Assembly: GCA_934716785.1 (NCBI GenBank)
Contig: CAKUYM010000304.1
Span: forward strand, 1-5,372
Direction: 5' to 3'
DNA length: 5,372 nucleotides
Origin: an uncultured Bacteroides sp.
GTDB lineage: Bacteria > Bacteroidota > Bacteroidia > Bacteroidales > Bacteroidaceae
Shown here piece after piece: positions 1 through 5,372 of this stretch. Position 1 is the first letter of the stretch. Each line of letters opens with the position of its first letter. The position numbers were made by a program, and so were the translations under genes. The notes beneath the pieces are model-generated. The model saw only the letters and a program-made list of their open reading frames with translations, did no database searches and was not told the origin of the DNA.

Positions 1-686
1 GAATAGAGAAAAGGATGCTCAACTTTCTTGAGAATCACGACGAGCAGCGTATCGCTTCCGACTTCTTCGCCGGCAACCCGCGCAAAGGAATCCCTGCGCT
101 TATCGTTTCGGCCTGCATGAATACAAATCCCATGATGATTTATTTCGGTCAGGAATTTGGAGAGATGGGAATGGACAGCGAAGGCTTCAGCGGAAGAGAC
201 GGAAGAACTACTATATTTGATTACTGGAGCGTAGACTCTATCCGCCGTTGGCGCAATGGTGGGAAATTTGACGGCAAGATGCTGACCGATGAGCACAAAT
301 GGCTTTATGATGTTTATCAGAGGGTGCTGACCCTTTGCAACGAGGAAGCAGCAATTGCCAAAGGAGCATTCTTCGATTTAATGTACGCCAACATAAATGG
401 CTGGCGTTTCAACGAACGCAAGCAATATACTTTTATGCGGAAATATGAGAATGAATTATTGTTTTTCGTTATCAATTTCGACAGCCAACCGGTAGATGTG
501 GCAATCAACATTCCGTCACACGCTTTCGACTTCCTGCAGATTCCTCAAATGGAGTCTTATGAAGCTACAGACCTGATGACCGGTGCGAAAGAGGAAATCA
601 GCCTGCTGCCGTACAAGCCGACAGACGTATCAGTCGGAGCCTACAACGGAAAGATACTGAAAATCACTTTTGAAGTAAAAGAATAA
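1..686 (+). CDS. Alpha-amylase family GH13 glycosidase, C-terminal part (5' end outside window)
   Basis: This is the 3' end of a glycoside hydrolase 13 gene. The frame is open from base 3, so the ATG at 15 is an internal Met and not the start; about 227 residues are visible. The segment opens with FLENHDEQR, GH13 conserved region IV. Its Asp (codon 39-41) is the third catalytic-triad residue, the transition-state stabiliser, and its His binds substrate. The nucleophile and acid/base lie upstream, outside the window. Next comes the end of the (beta/alpha)8 barrel (PMMIYFGQEFGEMG, then GRDGRTTIFDYW), followed from about residue 120 by a beta-rich C-terminal domain ending ILKITFEVKE. Family knowledge: such enzymes hydrolyse or rearrange alpha-1,4-glucans. 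The exact specificity (alpha-amylase, maltogenic or other) and the cellular location cannot be judged without the N-terminus. The converging branching-enzyme operon suggests, by inference, a role in glycogen or maltodextrin turnover. Confidence 0.9.
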   Translation, partial: IEKRMLNFLENHDEQRIASDFFAGNPRKGIPALIVSACMNTNPMMIYFGQEFGEMGMDSEGFSGRDGRTTIFDYWSVDSIRRWRNGGKFDGKMLTDEHKWLYDVYQRVLTLCNEEAAIAKGAFFDLMYANINGWRFNERKQYTFMRKYENELLFFVINFDSQPVDVAINIPSHAFDFLQIPQMESYEATDLMTGAKEEISLLPYKPTDVSVGAYNGKILKITFEVKE

Positions 687-703
687 GATTTATATATTTA
701 TGC

Positions 704-746
704 TGTAACCCGGTCGCCCGTTATAATGGTGTCCGGGTTATATTTT
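704..746 (+). terminator. Hairpin terminator after the amylase gene
   Basis: A perfect 8-bp inverted repeat, TAACCCGG (706-713) and CCGGGTTA (733-740), begins about 20 bases after the amylase stop codon. The pairing can extend inward by four more pairs (715-718 with 728-731) after one T/T mismatch, and outward by a G-U and a T-A pair. The sequence after it is TATTTTGG, only moderately T-rich. It is placed to end amylase transcription before the next + gene. The short T tract leaves open a role as an attenuator or mRNA-stabilising structure. Confidence 0.6.
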
Positions 747-817
747 GGCATCTCTCTCAAACAAATATTCTCCAAAGCTGTTTTAAGTAGATGAATGATT
801 CTCTAAATTCAAGGCTT

Positions 818-1306
818 ATGAAGATATTTAAGGTTGGGATATTCTTATCGCTTTTGCTGTTAGCCATGTCTGCCTTTGCAGGCACACCACCCGGCAACGT
901 GCAAACCACTTTCAAAAAAATGTATCCGAAAGCAACTGGCATAGCATGGTCACAGGATAGTGGATACTATTGCGCAAACTTTGTGATGAACGGATTTACC
1001 AAAAGTGTATGGTTCAGCACACAGGGAAAATGGGTTATGACGCAGACAGATCTCGTCGGTCTCGACCGCCTGTCGCCGACTGCCTATAACGCATTTTTAT
1101 CCGGTCCGTACGCAAGTTGGGTAGTAGATGACGTCACCATGGTGGAGTTTCCCCAATGGCAGGCCATTATAGTGATTAAAGTGGGACAAGACAATGTAGA
1201 CATCAAATATCAGCTATTCTATACCCCACAAGGGATACTGCTGAAAACGCGCAATGTCAGTTATATGTATGATATTCTCGGACCGGGCACGTTCTTAAGC
1301 AATTAA
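818..1306 (+). CDS. Exported PepSY-like (DUF2874-type) protein
   Basis: A small secreted protein of unknown function, 162 residues from the chosen start. That Met begins MKIFKVGIFLSLLLLAMSAFA, a typical signal peptide with a basic N-region, a leucine-rich core and an AFA cleavage motif before GTPP. An in-frame ATG at 791 would add nine residues (MNDSLNSRL) ahead of the basic region. I prefer 818 because it gives a normal signal peptide and has AAGG just upstream, although the spacing is short. The mature part resembles the PepSY-like, BLIP-fold family common in Bacteroidetes. A first unit (VQTTFKKMYPKA, then GIAW, aromatic strands and a TQGKW turn) is followed by a more diverged second unit (AFLSGPYASW, then YTPQGILLKTR). 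The family is periplasmic or surface-exposed and has no assigned enzymatic activity. There is no lipobox Cys, so it is probably a soluble periplasmic protein. It lies downstream of the amylase on the same strand but beyond a hairpin, so co-transcription is uncertain. Confidence 0.75.
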   Translation: MKIFKVGIFLSLLLLAMSAFAGTPPGNVQTTFKKMYPKATGIAWSQDSGYYCANFVMNGFTKSVWFSTQGKWVMTQTDLVGLDRLSPTAYNAFLSGPYASWVVDDVTMVEFPQWQAIIVIKVGQDNVDIKYQLFYTPQGILLKTRNVSYMYDILGPGTFLSN

Positions 1307-1308
1307 TG

Positions 1309-1346
1309 ATGAAATACCCTCACCGTTAATGAAATACCCCTCACCG
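1309..1346. repeat. Tandem near-duplicate covering the terminator left arm
   Basis: ATGAAATACCCTCACCG (1309-1325) is repeated as ATGAAATACCCCTCACCG (1329-1346) with three bases between. The copies differ only by one extra C in the second. The second copy forms the left arm of the hairpin at 1332-1373. The first could pair with the same right arm if one G is bulged. It lies between the stop codons of the PepSY-like gene and glgB, so it does not code for protein. Confidence 0.8.
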
Positions 1347-1373
1347 CCTATAGAGCTGCGGCAAGGGGTATTT
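1332..1373. terminator. Shared terminator between convergent genes
   Basis: A perfect 10-bp stem is formed by AAATACCCCT (1332-1341) and AGGGGTATTT (1364-1373). After a 2x2 internal mismatch it continues with CCGC/GCGG (1344-1347 with 1358-1361). It begins two bases after the glgB stop codon on the minus strand and 25 bases after the PepSY-like stop codon on the plus strand. The plus-strand exit (TTTACTTATTTCTTCC) is T-rich, while the minus-strand exit is less so. It therefore probably works best rightward, and bidirectional use is inferred from position and symmetry. Confidence 0.75.
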
Positions 1374-1375
1374 AC

Positions 1376-3388
1376 TTATTTCTTCCTTCTAAGCACCATA
1401 GCCGTACGTGCAGGAATATAGAGTTTCAGCCACTCTTTCTTTTCCTTCTTATACAGCGGGTCGGCAATTGTAAAATGAACGACCGAATCATCCGACAGGC
1501 CATTTCCGCCAAATGCCACATCATCGGTATCCAATATTACTTCATAAGCTCCCGGAGCCACCAAGAAGCCATAATCGACGAATGACTGTTTAGGATTGAA
1601 GTTAAAGACAAATATCAAATCCTTACGTCCATAAACCAAAACCTGATCTCCGTCATTGTGCCATATTTCCTGAACAGGTGTTGCTTGAAAGTTCTTCACA
1701 CTCTTGATTACTTTCAGCATCTCCACGTCAAAGTCACCCATATAATGATAAGTCAGATTCTTATTATCCACCAAGTTCCATTGGCGACGGGCATATTTGC
1801 AAGACCATCCGTTACCCTCACGCGGGAAATCAATCCATTCAGGATGACCGAATTCATTACCCATGAAGTTCAGATAACCGCCATTGATGGTAGAAGCCGT
1901 CAGCAGACGAATCATCTTGTGCAACGCAATGCCGCGGTTGACAATATAGTTCTCATCTCCTTTCTGCATATGCCAGTACATATCGGCATCAATCAGACGG
2001 AAAATTATTGTCTTGTCGCCTACCAAAGCCTGATCATGGCTTTCGGCATAAGATATGGTCTTTTCATCCTTACGACGGTTGGTTACTTCCCAAAACATGC
2101 TGGAAGGCTTCCAGTCCTCGTCAATCTTTTCTTTGATTGTCTTAATCCAGTAATCGGGAATATTCATAGCCATGCGATAGTCGAATCCGTATCCGCCGTC
2201 TTCCACTTTCGCAGCCAGTCCCGGCATACCTGAAACTTCCTCCGCAATGGTGATTGCCTTAGGATTAACCTGATGAATCAGTTCATTGGCCAATGTCAAA
2301 TAACAAATCGCATTATCATCCTCACCGCCGTTGAAATAATCTGCATAATTGCAGAAAGCCTCACCCAGTCCATGACTGTAATACAACATTGATGTCACCC
2401 CGTCGAAACGGAATCCGTCGAACTTATATTCTTCCAGCCAATACTTACAGTTCGACAAAAGGAAATGAATTACCTCATTCTTGCCATAATCAAAACAAAG
2501 AGAATCCCAAGCCGGATGTTCACGACGACCGCCCGGATAGAAATATTGGTTCGGGGCACCGGCAAAATTTCCTAATCCTTCCACTTCGTTCTTTACAGCG
2601 TGCGAATGAACAATATCCATAATCACAGCAATGCCAGCCTCATGAGCGGCATCAATCAGCGCTTTCAACTCATCGGGAGTACCGAAACGGGAAGAAGCAG
2701 CGAAAAAGCTGGATACATGATATCCGAAACTACCGTAATACGGATGTTCCTGGATAGCCATAATCTGGATGCAGTTATATCCTTCTTTGACGATGCGCGG
2801 AAGTATTTTCTCACGGAATTCGTTATAAGTCCCCACTTTCTCCTCTTGCTGCGCCATTCCGATATGACATTCGTAAATCAGCAAAGGATTAGTGTTGGGC
2901 TTGAATGTCTTCTTTTTGAATTTATAGGGTTTCTCCGGAGCCCATACTTGCGCACTGAATATTTTGGTCTGCTCATCCTGAACTACGCGTGTAGCCCATG
3001 CCGGAATACGTTCGCCCAGACCGCCATCCCAATACACATGCAATTTATACAAGTCACCATGCCGGATAGCATCGGCAGGCAAATTGATCTCCCAATTGCC
3101 ATTCTTTAGTTTTTTCAGCTTATAGGCAGCCTTCTCTTCCCAATTATTGAACGTACCTACCATATATATATGCGTAGCGTTCGGTGCCCATTCACGGAAA
3201 GTCCACCCCTTGTCCGTACGATGCAATCCGAAATAAAGATAGCCTGACGCAAAGTCCGAGAGAGTCTGTTTTCCCTTGTTCGTCAGTTCAGCTTCCTTGT
3301 TCAACGCAAACTGATGACGACCTGCTATAACATCGGCAAAAGGCTCCAGCCAAGGGTCATTTTTAATAAGATTAAGTGTCTTTTCCAT
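1376..3388 (-). CDS. glgB: 1,4-alpha-glucan branching enzyme, eukaryote-like (GH13_8 type)
   Basis: This enzyme (EC 2.4.1.18) cuts an alpha-1,4-glucan chain and rejoins the end through an alpha-1,6 bond, making the branches of glycogen; it acts in the cytoplasm. The protein is 670 residues and looks complete. An N-terminal helical segment is followed by a CBM48 domain (about 55-140; WTFREWAPNA, GTFNNW). The GH13 barrel comes next: region I DIVHSH (258-263), the nucleophile Asp329 in GFRFDG, the acid/base Glu383 in IAEEVSGMPG, and the stabiliser Asp452 in YAESHDQALVGDKT. A beta C-terminal domain starts near 575. DGFRFDGVTSMLY, YAESHDQALVGDK and NFMGNEFGHPEW match the animal, plant and fungal branching-enzyme pattern more closely than E. 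coli GlgB. The length also fits that group better (human about 700, E. coli about 730). It is the last gene of the operon, 16 bases after the yhcH-like stop codon, with an AT-rich leader and no Shine-Dalgarno. The terminator follows directly. Confidence 0.95.
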   Translation of the reverse strand: MEKTLNLIKNDPWLEPFADVIAGRHQFALNKEAELTNKGKQTLSDFASGYLYFGLHRTDKGWTFREWAPNATHIYMVGTFNNWEEKAAYKLKKLKNGNWEINLPADAIRHGDLYKLHVYWDGGLGERIPAWATRVVQDEQTKIFSAQVWAPEKPYKFKKKTFKPNTNPLLIYECHIGMAQQEEKVGTYNEFREKILPRIVKEGYNCIQIMAIQEHPYYGSFGYHVSSFFAASSRFGTPDELKALIDAAHEAGIAVIMDIVHSHAVKNEVEGLGNFAGAPNQYFYPGGRREHPAWDSLCFDYGKNEVIHFLLSNCKYWLEEYKFDGFRFDGVTSMLYYSHGLGEAFCNYADYFNGGEDDNAICYLTLANELIHQVNPKAITIAEEVSGMPGLAAKVEDGGYGFDYRMAMNIPDYWIKTIKEKIDEDWKPSSMFWEVTNRRKDEKTISYAESHDQALVGDKTIIFRLIDADMYWHMQKGDENYIVNRGIALHKMIRLLTASTINGGYLNFMGNEFGHPEWIDFPREGNGWSCKYARRQWNLVDNKNLTYHYMGDFDVEMLKVIKSVKNFQATPVQEIWHNDGDQVLVYGRKDLIFVFNFNPKQSFVDYGFLVAPGAYEVILDTDDVAFGGNGLSDDSVVHFTIADPLYKKEKKEWLKLYIPARTAMVLRRKK

Positions 3389-3404
3389 TTAGAATTAAAT
3401 TAAA

Positions 3405-3851
3405 TTATGCTTTTACTTTTACTATCACTTTCTTGACACCATCCGGGGTAATGCCGGGAGCGTGTCCGTCTTGAGGAAAGAAGATAGCAAACATTCCCGG
3501 CTTCACGGTGATGTAAGTTTCAGCCAATCCTTCAAAAAAAGTAATATCTTTTTCTGCATTATAAGGAGCATCTGCAGGAACACAGTCCTTGGCGGCAGTA
3601 TACCCCATGATTTCTGTTCCCGACAGTGGAATCTGAATATCAATGAACTCTTTATGTGTTTCCAACTTAGCCTCTTCCTTAGCCTTTGGTTTGGTTTGCG
3701 CAATATTCACCAACAGATCTTTTCCTTTCAATTCTGTCTTACCGATTTCCATGGCTTGAAGGTCATGAGATTTCAGAAACTCGATAGCTTGTGCAAATAA
3801 AGGATTTAAGGATGCGTATTTCTCCAAATTTTCTAAAGTATCTACTACCAT
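3405..3851 (-). CDS. YhcH/YjgK/YiaL family protein (DUF386, cupin-like)
   Basis: A 148-residue cytoplasmic protein of the YhcH/YjgK/YiaL family (Pfam DUF386), about the normal full length of the family. Visible marks are the conserved LETHKEFIDIQIPLSG stretch (63-78), the FFEGLAETYITVKPGMFAIFFPQDGHAPGI core (given here in two parts: FFEGLAETYITV at 105-116 and FFPQDGHAPGI at 124-134), and a terminal KKVIVKV. Glu64, His66, Asp71 and His130 are my candidates for the metal-binding site of the beta-barrel. Known members include E. coli YhcH/NanQ, reported as a metal-dependent anomerase that supplies the open form of sialic acid, and EbgC in a galactosidase system. By analogy this protein may speed anomerisation of a free sugar, but the substrate here is unknown and no sialic acid genes are in view. 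It is the middle gene of the operon, 33 bases after the DUF2461 gene and 16 bases before glgB. Confidence 0.9.
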   Translation of the reverse strand: MVVDTLENLEKYASLNPLFAQAIEFLKSHDLQAMEIGKTELKGKDLLVNIAQTKPKAKEEAKLETHKEFIDIQIPLSGTEIMGYTAAKDCVPADAPYNAEKDITFFEGLAETYITVKPGMFAIFFPQDGHAPGITPDGVKKVIVKVKA

Positions 3852-3884
3852 ATCAGTTCAATTTTAAAGTTTATATTTCGGGTA

Positions 3885-4559
3885 TTATTCAAAATCATCA
3901 ATCGTATAATTAATAAAGTCGGCAAACCGCTTGAATTGGCGGAATACCTTATCTATCCGTTCCAACACATCAGGTTGGGTGAAGAAGTCGTCAGGGACAT
4001 TATAGGAACAGACATATTCCTTACATTTCAGATAATCAATGTATTCGAAATCTTTCGGAAAACCTTTGGGAGCTGTTTTCAAGAAGTCCTCTCCTATCAC
4101 CGGAAAATATTCCTTAAATTCCGGGTCTTCTACAATGGAGACAAATTCCTCGATGTTATCATAAATAGATTGCCGGACCGCTTTCAATATATGGAAAGGA
4201 AGACAGAGACTGCCTCCGGCAAGCATGGAACCATCCGGCTGCAAGTGCACGTAGTATCCGCAATGATTTGATTTCTTTCCTTTCGCATTGATATAACCGC
4301 CAAAATGTATCTTGTAAGGTGTCTTATCCGCAGAAAAACGGGTATCCCGGTAAATACGATAAGTACAGTCTTGGGGTTGAATTCCCCGGATTGTTTCATC
4401 AAACAGAGAAATGCGGGCAATCACTGTTGCCAAGAATTTATCGAATTCAGCACGAGCCGCTTCATATTCTGCCCTATGGGCATTGAACCACTCACGATCA
4501 TTATGCGCTGAAAGTTTTTTTAAAAACTGAAAGATAACGGCTATGTTCATCTTTATCAT
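3885..4559 (-). CDS. DUF2461 domain protein (TIGR02453 family)
   Basis: A 224-residue cytoplasmic protein that matches the DUF2461/TIGR02453 family over nearly its whole length. It has the N-terminal FLKKLSAHNDREWFNAHRAEY (12-32, written here as its key elements: FLKKL, HNDREWF, HRAEY). The signature YRIYRDTRFSADKTPYK (67-83) follows, then a GGYINAKGK...GYYVHL strand pair (87-105), a GG(S)LCLP turn (115-121), and a charged C-terminal half (PKGFPKDFEYIDYLK, 164-178). No biochemical role is established for the family, which is widespread in bacteria and some fungi. There is no signal peptide or membrane segment. An ATG at 4550 (MNIAVIFQFL) is an equally good start and would remove three residues. 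It is the first gene of the operon with the yhcH-like gene and glgB, and a promoter box ends 17 bases upstream. Pairing with glgB hints at carbohydrate metabolism, but this is only association. Confidence 0.9.
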   Translation of the reverse strand: MIKMNIAVIFQFLKKLSAHNDREWFNAHRAEYEAARAEFDKFLATVIARISLFDETIRGIQPQDCTYRIYRDTRFSADKTPYKIHFGGYINAKGKKSNHCGYYVHLQPDGSMLAGGSLCLPFHILKAVRQSIYDNIEEFVSIVEDPEFKEYFPVIGEDFLKTAPKGFPKDFEYIDYLKCKEYVCSYNVPDDFFTQPDVLERIDKVFRQFKRFADFINYTIDDFE

Positions 4560-4576
4560 TTTCTATTATTATCCTA

Positions 4577-4611
4577 CAAACGTACAAATTTTATTTCATA
4601 TAAACTACAAA
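4577..4611 (-). promoter_or_regulatory. Bacteroides-type promoter for the DUF2461-yhcH-glgB operon
   Basis: On the minus strand, TACGTTTG (4584 to 4577) is a perfect match to the Bacteroides -7 consensus TAnnTTTG. A TTTG (4611 to 4608) sits upstream as a possible -33 element. The spacer is 23 bases, longer than the usual 19-21, which lowers confidence in that element. Transcription would start near 4570, leaving a leader of only about 10-20 bases before the DUF2461 start. No other TAnnTTTG was seen in the gaps between the three minus genes, which supports a single operon promoter. Confidence 0.55.
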
Positions 4612-4628
4612 AGAGGATAAAAGGGGAT

Positions 4629-4660
4629 AAAAAAAAGCATCGGTCTGGTAAACCGATGCT
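4629..4660 (-). terminator. Leftward intrinsic terminator with no assigned gene
   Basis: AGCATCGGT (4636-4644) and ACCGATGCT (4652-4660) form a perfect 9-bp stem with a 7-base loop. Read on the minus strand, the stem is followed at once by seven further T residues (4635 to 4629), the textbook form of a Rho-independent terminator. On the plus strand the exit is CAAACAC with no T tract, so the direction is clear. No coding gene is transcribed leftward into it: the DUF2461 gene starts to its left, and nspC runs the other way. It either ends an unannotated small RNA or insulates the operon promoter from leftward read-through. Confidence 0.8.
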
Positions 4661-4747
4661 CAAACACATTTATCAAAAAAACAGACGCTTCTGCTTCGGA
4701 CGTACTTTAGCTTTCACAAGTGGAGTACAATCTCTTTTAATTAATCT
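4629..4747 (-). ncRNA. Candidate small RNA, leftward, ending at the orphan terminator
   Basis: This is inferred mainly from the leftward terminator at 4629-4660, which needs a transcript. The 5' end is uncertain. A weak promoter candidate on the minus strand has TTTG (4785 to 4782), a 20-base spacer, then TAGTATTA (4761 to 4754), matching only four of the six fixed bases of TAnnTTTG. It would start an RNA of about 120 nt near 4747. Inside, GAAGCAGA-AGCG-TCTGTTTT followed by more T (about 4698 to 4676) can fold as a second, weaker hairpin with a U tract, possibly an earlier stop. The only leftward reading frame here lacks an ATG (GTG start, about 32 residues), so a peptide is unlikely. I do not recognise it as a known RNA family. 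Confidence 0.3.
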
Positions 4748-4832
4748 TATATCTAATACTATGAAAAACACAACTTATCAACAAATTCAAGTAAAATAAA
4801 GTTCACCATTTCTCCTCTTTTTATTGTTAAAG
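4661..4832. other. Intergenic stretch between divergent transcription units
   Basis: This is the central part of the 341-base gap between the DUF2461 start and nspC. It is AT-rich, has stops in all frames, and holds no tRNA-like fold or ORF worth calling. A 12-codon plus-strand ORF (4761-4799, MKNTTYQQIQVK) has no supporting signal. Apart from the candidate small RNA and the promoters at each edge, I see nothing else in it. Confidence 0.6.
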
Positions 4833-4863
4833 TCTGTTATGTCACAGAGTTTTCGTATTTTTG
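4833..4863 (+). promoter_or_regulatory. Bacteroides-type promoter for nspC
   Basis: TATTTTTG (4856-4863) is a perfect TAnnTTTG -7 box. TCTG (4833-4836), one base off the TTTG -33 consensus, lies upstream with a 19-base spacer, the expected distance. Transcription should start near 4870 and give a leader of about 30 AT-rich bases before the nspC ATG at 4901. This is the best promoter in the window. Confidence 0.75.
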
Positions 4864-4900
4864 CACCCACGTTCATAAGGCGTTATTAATAATATTTTAT

Positions 4901-5372
4901 ATGATAGATTTTACCCAGCTCCCTTCTCCCTGCTATATTATGGAGGAAGAACTTTTAAGAAAGAACCTGAGTTTGATAAAAAGCGTAGCCGACAAGGCTG
5001 GCGTAGAGATTATTCTTGCTTTCAAGTCATTCGCCATGTGGCGTTCTTTCCCTATATTCCGTGAATATATCAGCCATTCAACGGCCAGTTCGGTATATGA
5101 AGCCCGACTGGCATTGGAAGAGTTCGGCAGCAAGGCACATACATATTCTCCGGCTTACACAGAACAGGATTTCCCGGAAATTATGCATTGCAGCAGCCAT
5201 ATCACATTCAATTCCATGGCGCAGTTTGCACGCTTCTATCCGATGACGGTAGCCGAAGGTAGCGACATTTCTTGTGGTATCCGCGTAAATCCCGAATACT
5301 CGGAAGTAGAGACGGAACTTTATAACCCATGCGCACCCGGTACCCGCTTCGGAGTCACTGCCGATTTATTGC
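4901..5372 (+). CDS. nspC: Carboxynorspermidine/carboxyspermidine decarboxylase, N-terminal part (3' end outside window)
   Basis: A PLP-dependent fold-III decarboxylase of the alanine racemase/ornithine decarboxylase superfamily. It removes CO2 from carboxynorspermidine or carboxyspermidine, the last step of the alternative polyamine route that uses aspartate semialdehyde and carboxy(nor)spermidine dehydrogenase. It is cytoplasmic. The visible 157 residues are less than half of the usual length of about 380. Marks are the N-terminal LPSPCYIMEE (7-16), Lys42 in ILAFKSFAMW as the expected Schiff-base lysine for PLP, SSVYEARL (substrate-barrel helix), the HITFNSMAQ strand, and GIRVNPEYSEVE followed by YNPCAPGTRFG, which is typical of NspC. 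The ATG at 4901 is preferred over the Met at 4940 because the conserved P-x-Y segment lies between them and the promoter spacing fits. The gene runs off the right edge with no stop. It is divergent from the glgB operon and functionally unrelated to it. Confidence 0.93.
   Translation, partial: MIDFTQLPSPCYIMEEELLRKNLSLIKSVADKAGVEIILAFKSFAMWRSFPIFREYISHSTASSVYEARLALEEFGSKAHTYSPAYTEQDFPEIMHCSSHITFNSMAQFARFYPMTVAEGSDISCGIRVNPEYSEVETELYNPCAPGTRFGVTADLL

Noticed and set aside
739..748. Possible -7 box (TATTTTGG) for the PepSY-like gene
   Set aside because: One mismatch to TAnnTTTG, no TTTG at the right distance upstream, and overlap with the amylase terminator make it too weak to call.
1658..2233. 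Plus-strand ORF of 191 codons inside glgB
   Set aside because: It is antisense to a clear catalytic domain, has no family resemblance, promoter or leader, and is explained by codon bias of glgB.
2600..3109. Plus-strand ORF of 169 codons inside glgB
   Set aside because: Fully antisense to the CBM48 and barrel regions of glgB; its sequence shows no recognisable domain.
3462..3800. Plus-strand ORF of 112 codons and an alternate minus frame (3503-3703) over the yhcH-like gene
   Set aside because: Both are shadows of the recognised DUF386 gene, with compositions unlike real proteins.
3936..4511. Overlapping ORFs on both strands within the DUF2461 gene
   Set aside because: The DUF2461 frame carries conserved family motifs through its whole length; the others carry none.
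4674..4772. Minus-strand reading frame of about 32 residues with a basic tail (VKAKVRPKQKRLFF)
   Set aside because: It has no ATG, only a GTG, and does not match any small ribosomal protein or leader peptide I know. A non-coding RNA fits the terminator context better.
4761..4799. Twelve-codon plus-strand ORF (MKNTTYQQIQVK)
   Set aside because: It lies upstream of the nspC promoter, with no leader or promoter of its own and no conserved feature.
4933..5246. Antisense ORF 4933-5133 and alternate-frame ORF 5016-5246 over nspC
   Set aside because: The frame starting at 4901 encodes convincing NspC motifs and stays open to the window edge.

Overview
The window looks like chromosomal DNA of a gut-type Bacteroides or a close relative in the Bacteroidales. 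Four things point there: two perfect TAnnTTTG -7 promoter boxes, AT-rich leaders without clear Shine-Dalgarno sequences, an NspC-type polyamine gene, and a branching enzyme of the kind found in Bacteroidetes. No mobile element, CRISPR array, rRNA or tRNA is visible. The species cannot be fixed from the sequence alone.

Layout, left to right. (1) The 3' end of a GH13 alpha-amylase gene on + (1-686), followed by a strong GC hairpin. (2) A small exported PepSY-like protein on + (about 818-1306). (3) A compact hairpin between convergent genes (1332-1373), whose left arm is preceded by a near-copy of itself. (4) Three tightly spaced minus-strand genes that read as one operon, in transcription order: a DUF2461 protein (4559 to 3885), a YhcH/YjgK/YiaL-type cupin-like protein (3851 to 3405), and a 1,4-alpha-glucan branching enzyme, glgB (3388 to 1376). 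The gaps are 33 and 16 bases. (5) A gene-poor divergent region (4560-4900) with a promoter for each flanking gene and a leftward intrinsic terminator that no annotated gene accounts for. (6) The 5' part of nspC, carboxynorspermidine decarboxylase, on + (4901 to the window edge).

Function. The amylase and branching enzyme suggest alpha-glucan (glycogen-like) storage and turnover: one enzyme inserts alpha-1,6 branches and the other cuts alpha-1,4 links. The YhcH-like protein may act on a free sugar, since its E. coli relative is a sialic acid anomerase. DUF2461 has no established role. nspC belongs to a separate pathway, spermidine/norspermidine synthesis from carboxyspermidine-type intermediates, and has its own promoter.

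Most of the window is ordinary core-genome content. The least explained signal is the orphan leftward terminator at 4629-4660, which suggests an unannotated minus-strand small RNA of about 120 nt. Other points of interest are the eukaryote-like (GH13_8-type) branching enzyme, its operon partners, and the duplicated terminator arm. I see no convincing new multigene system.
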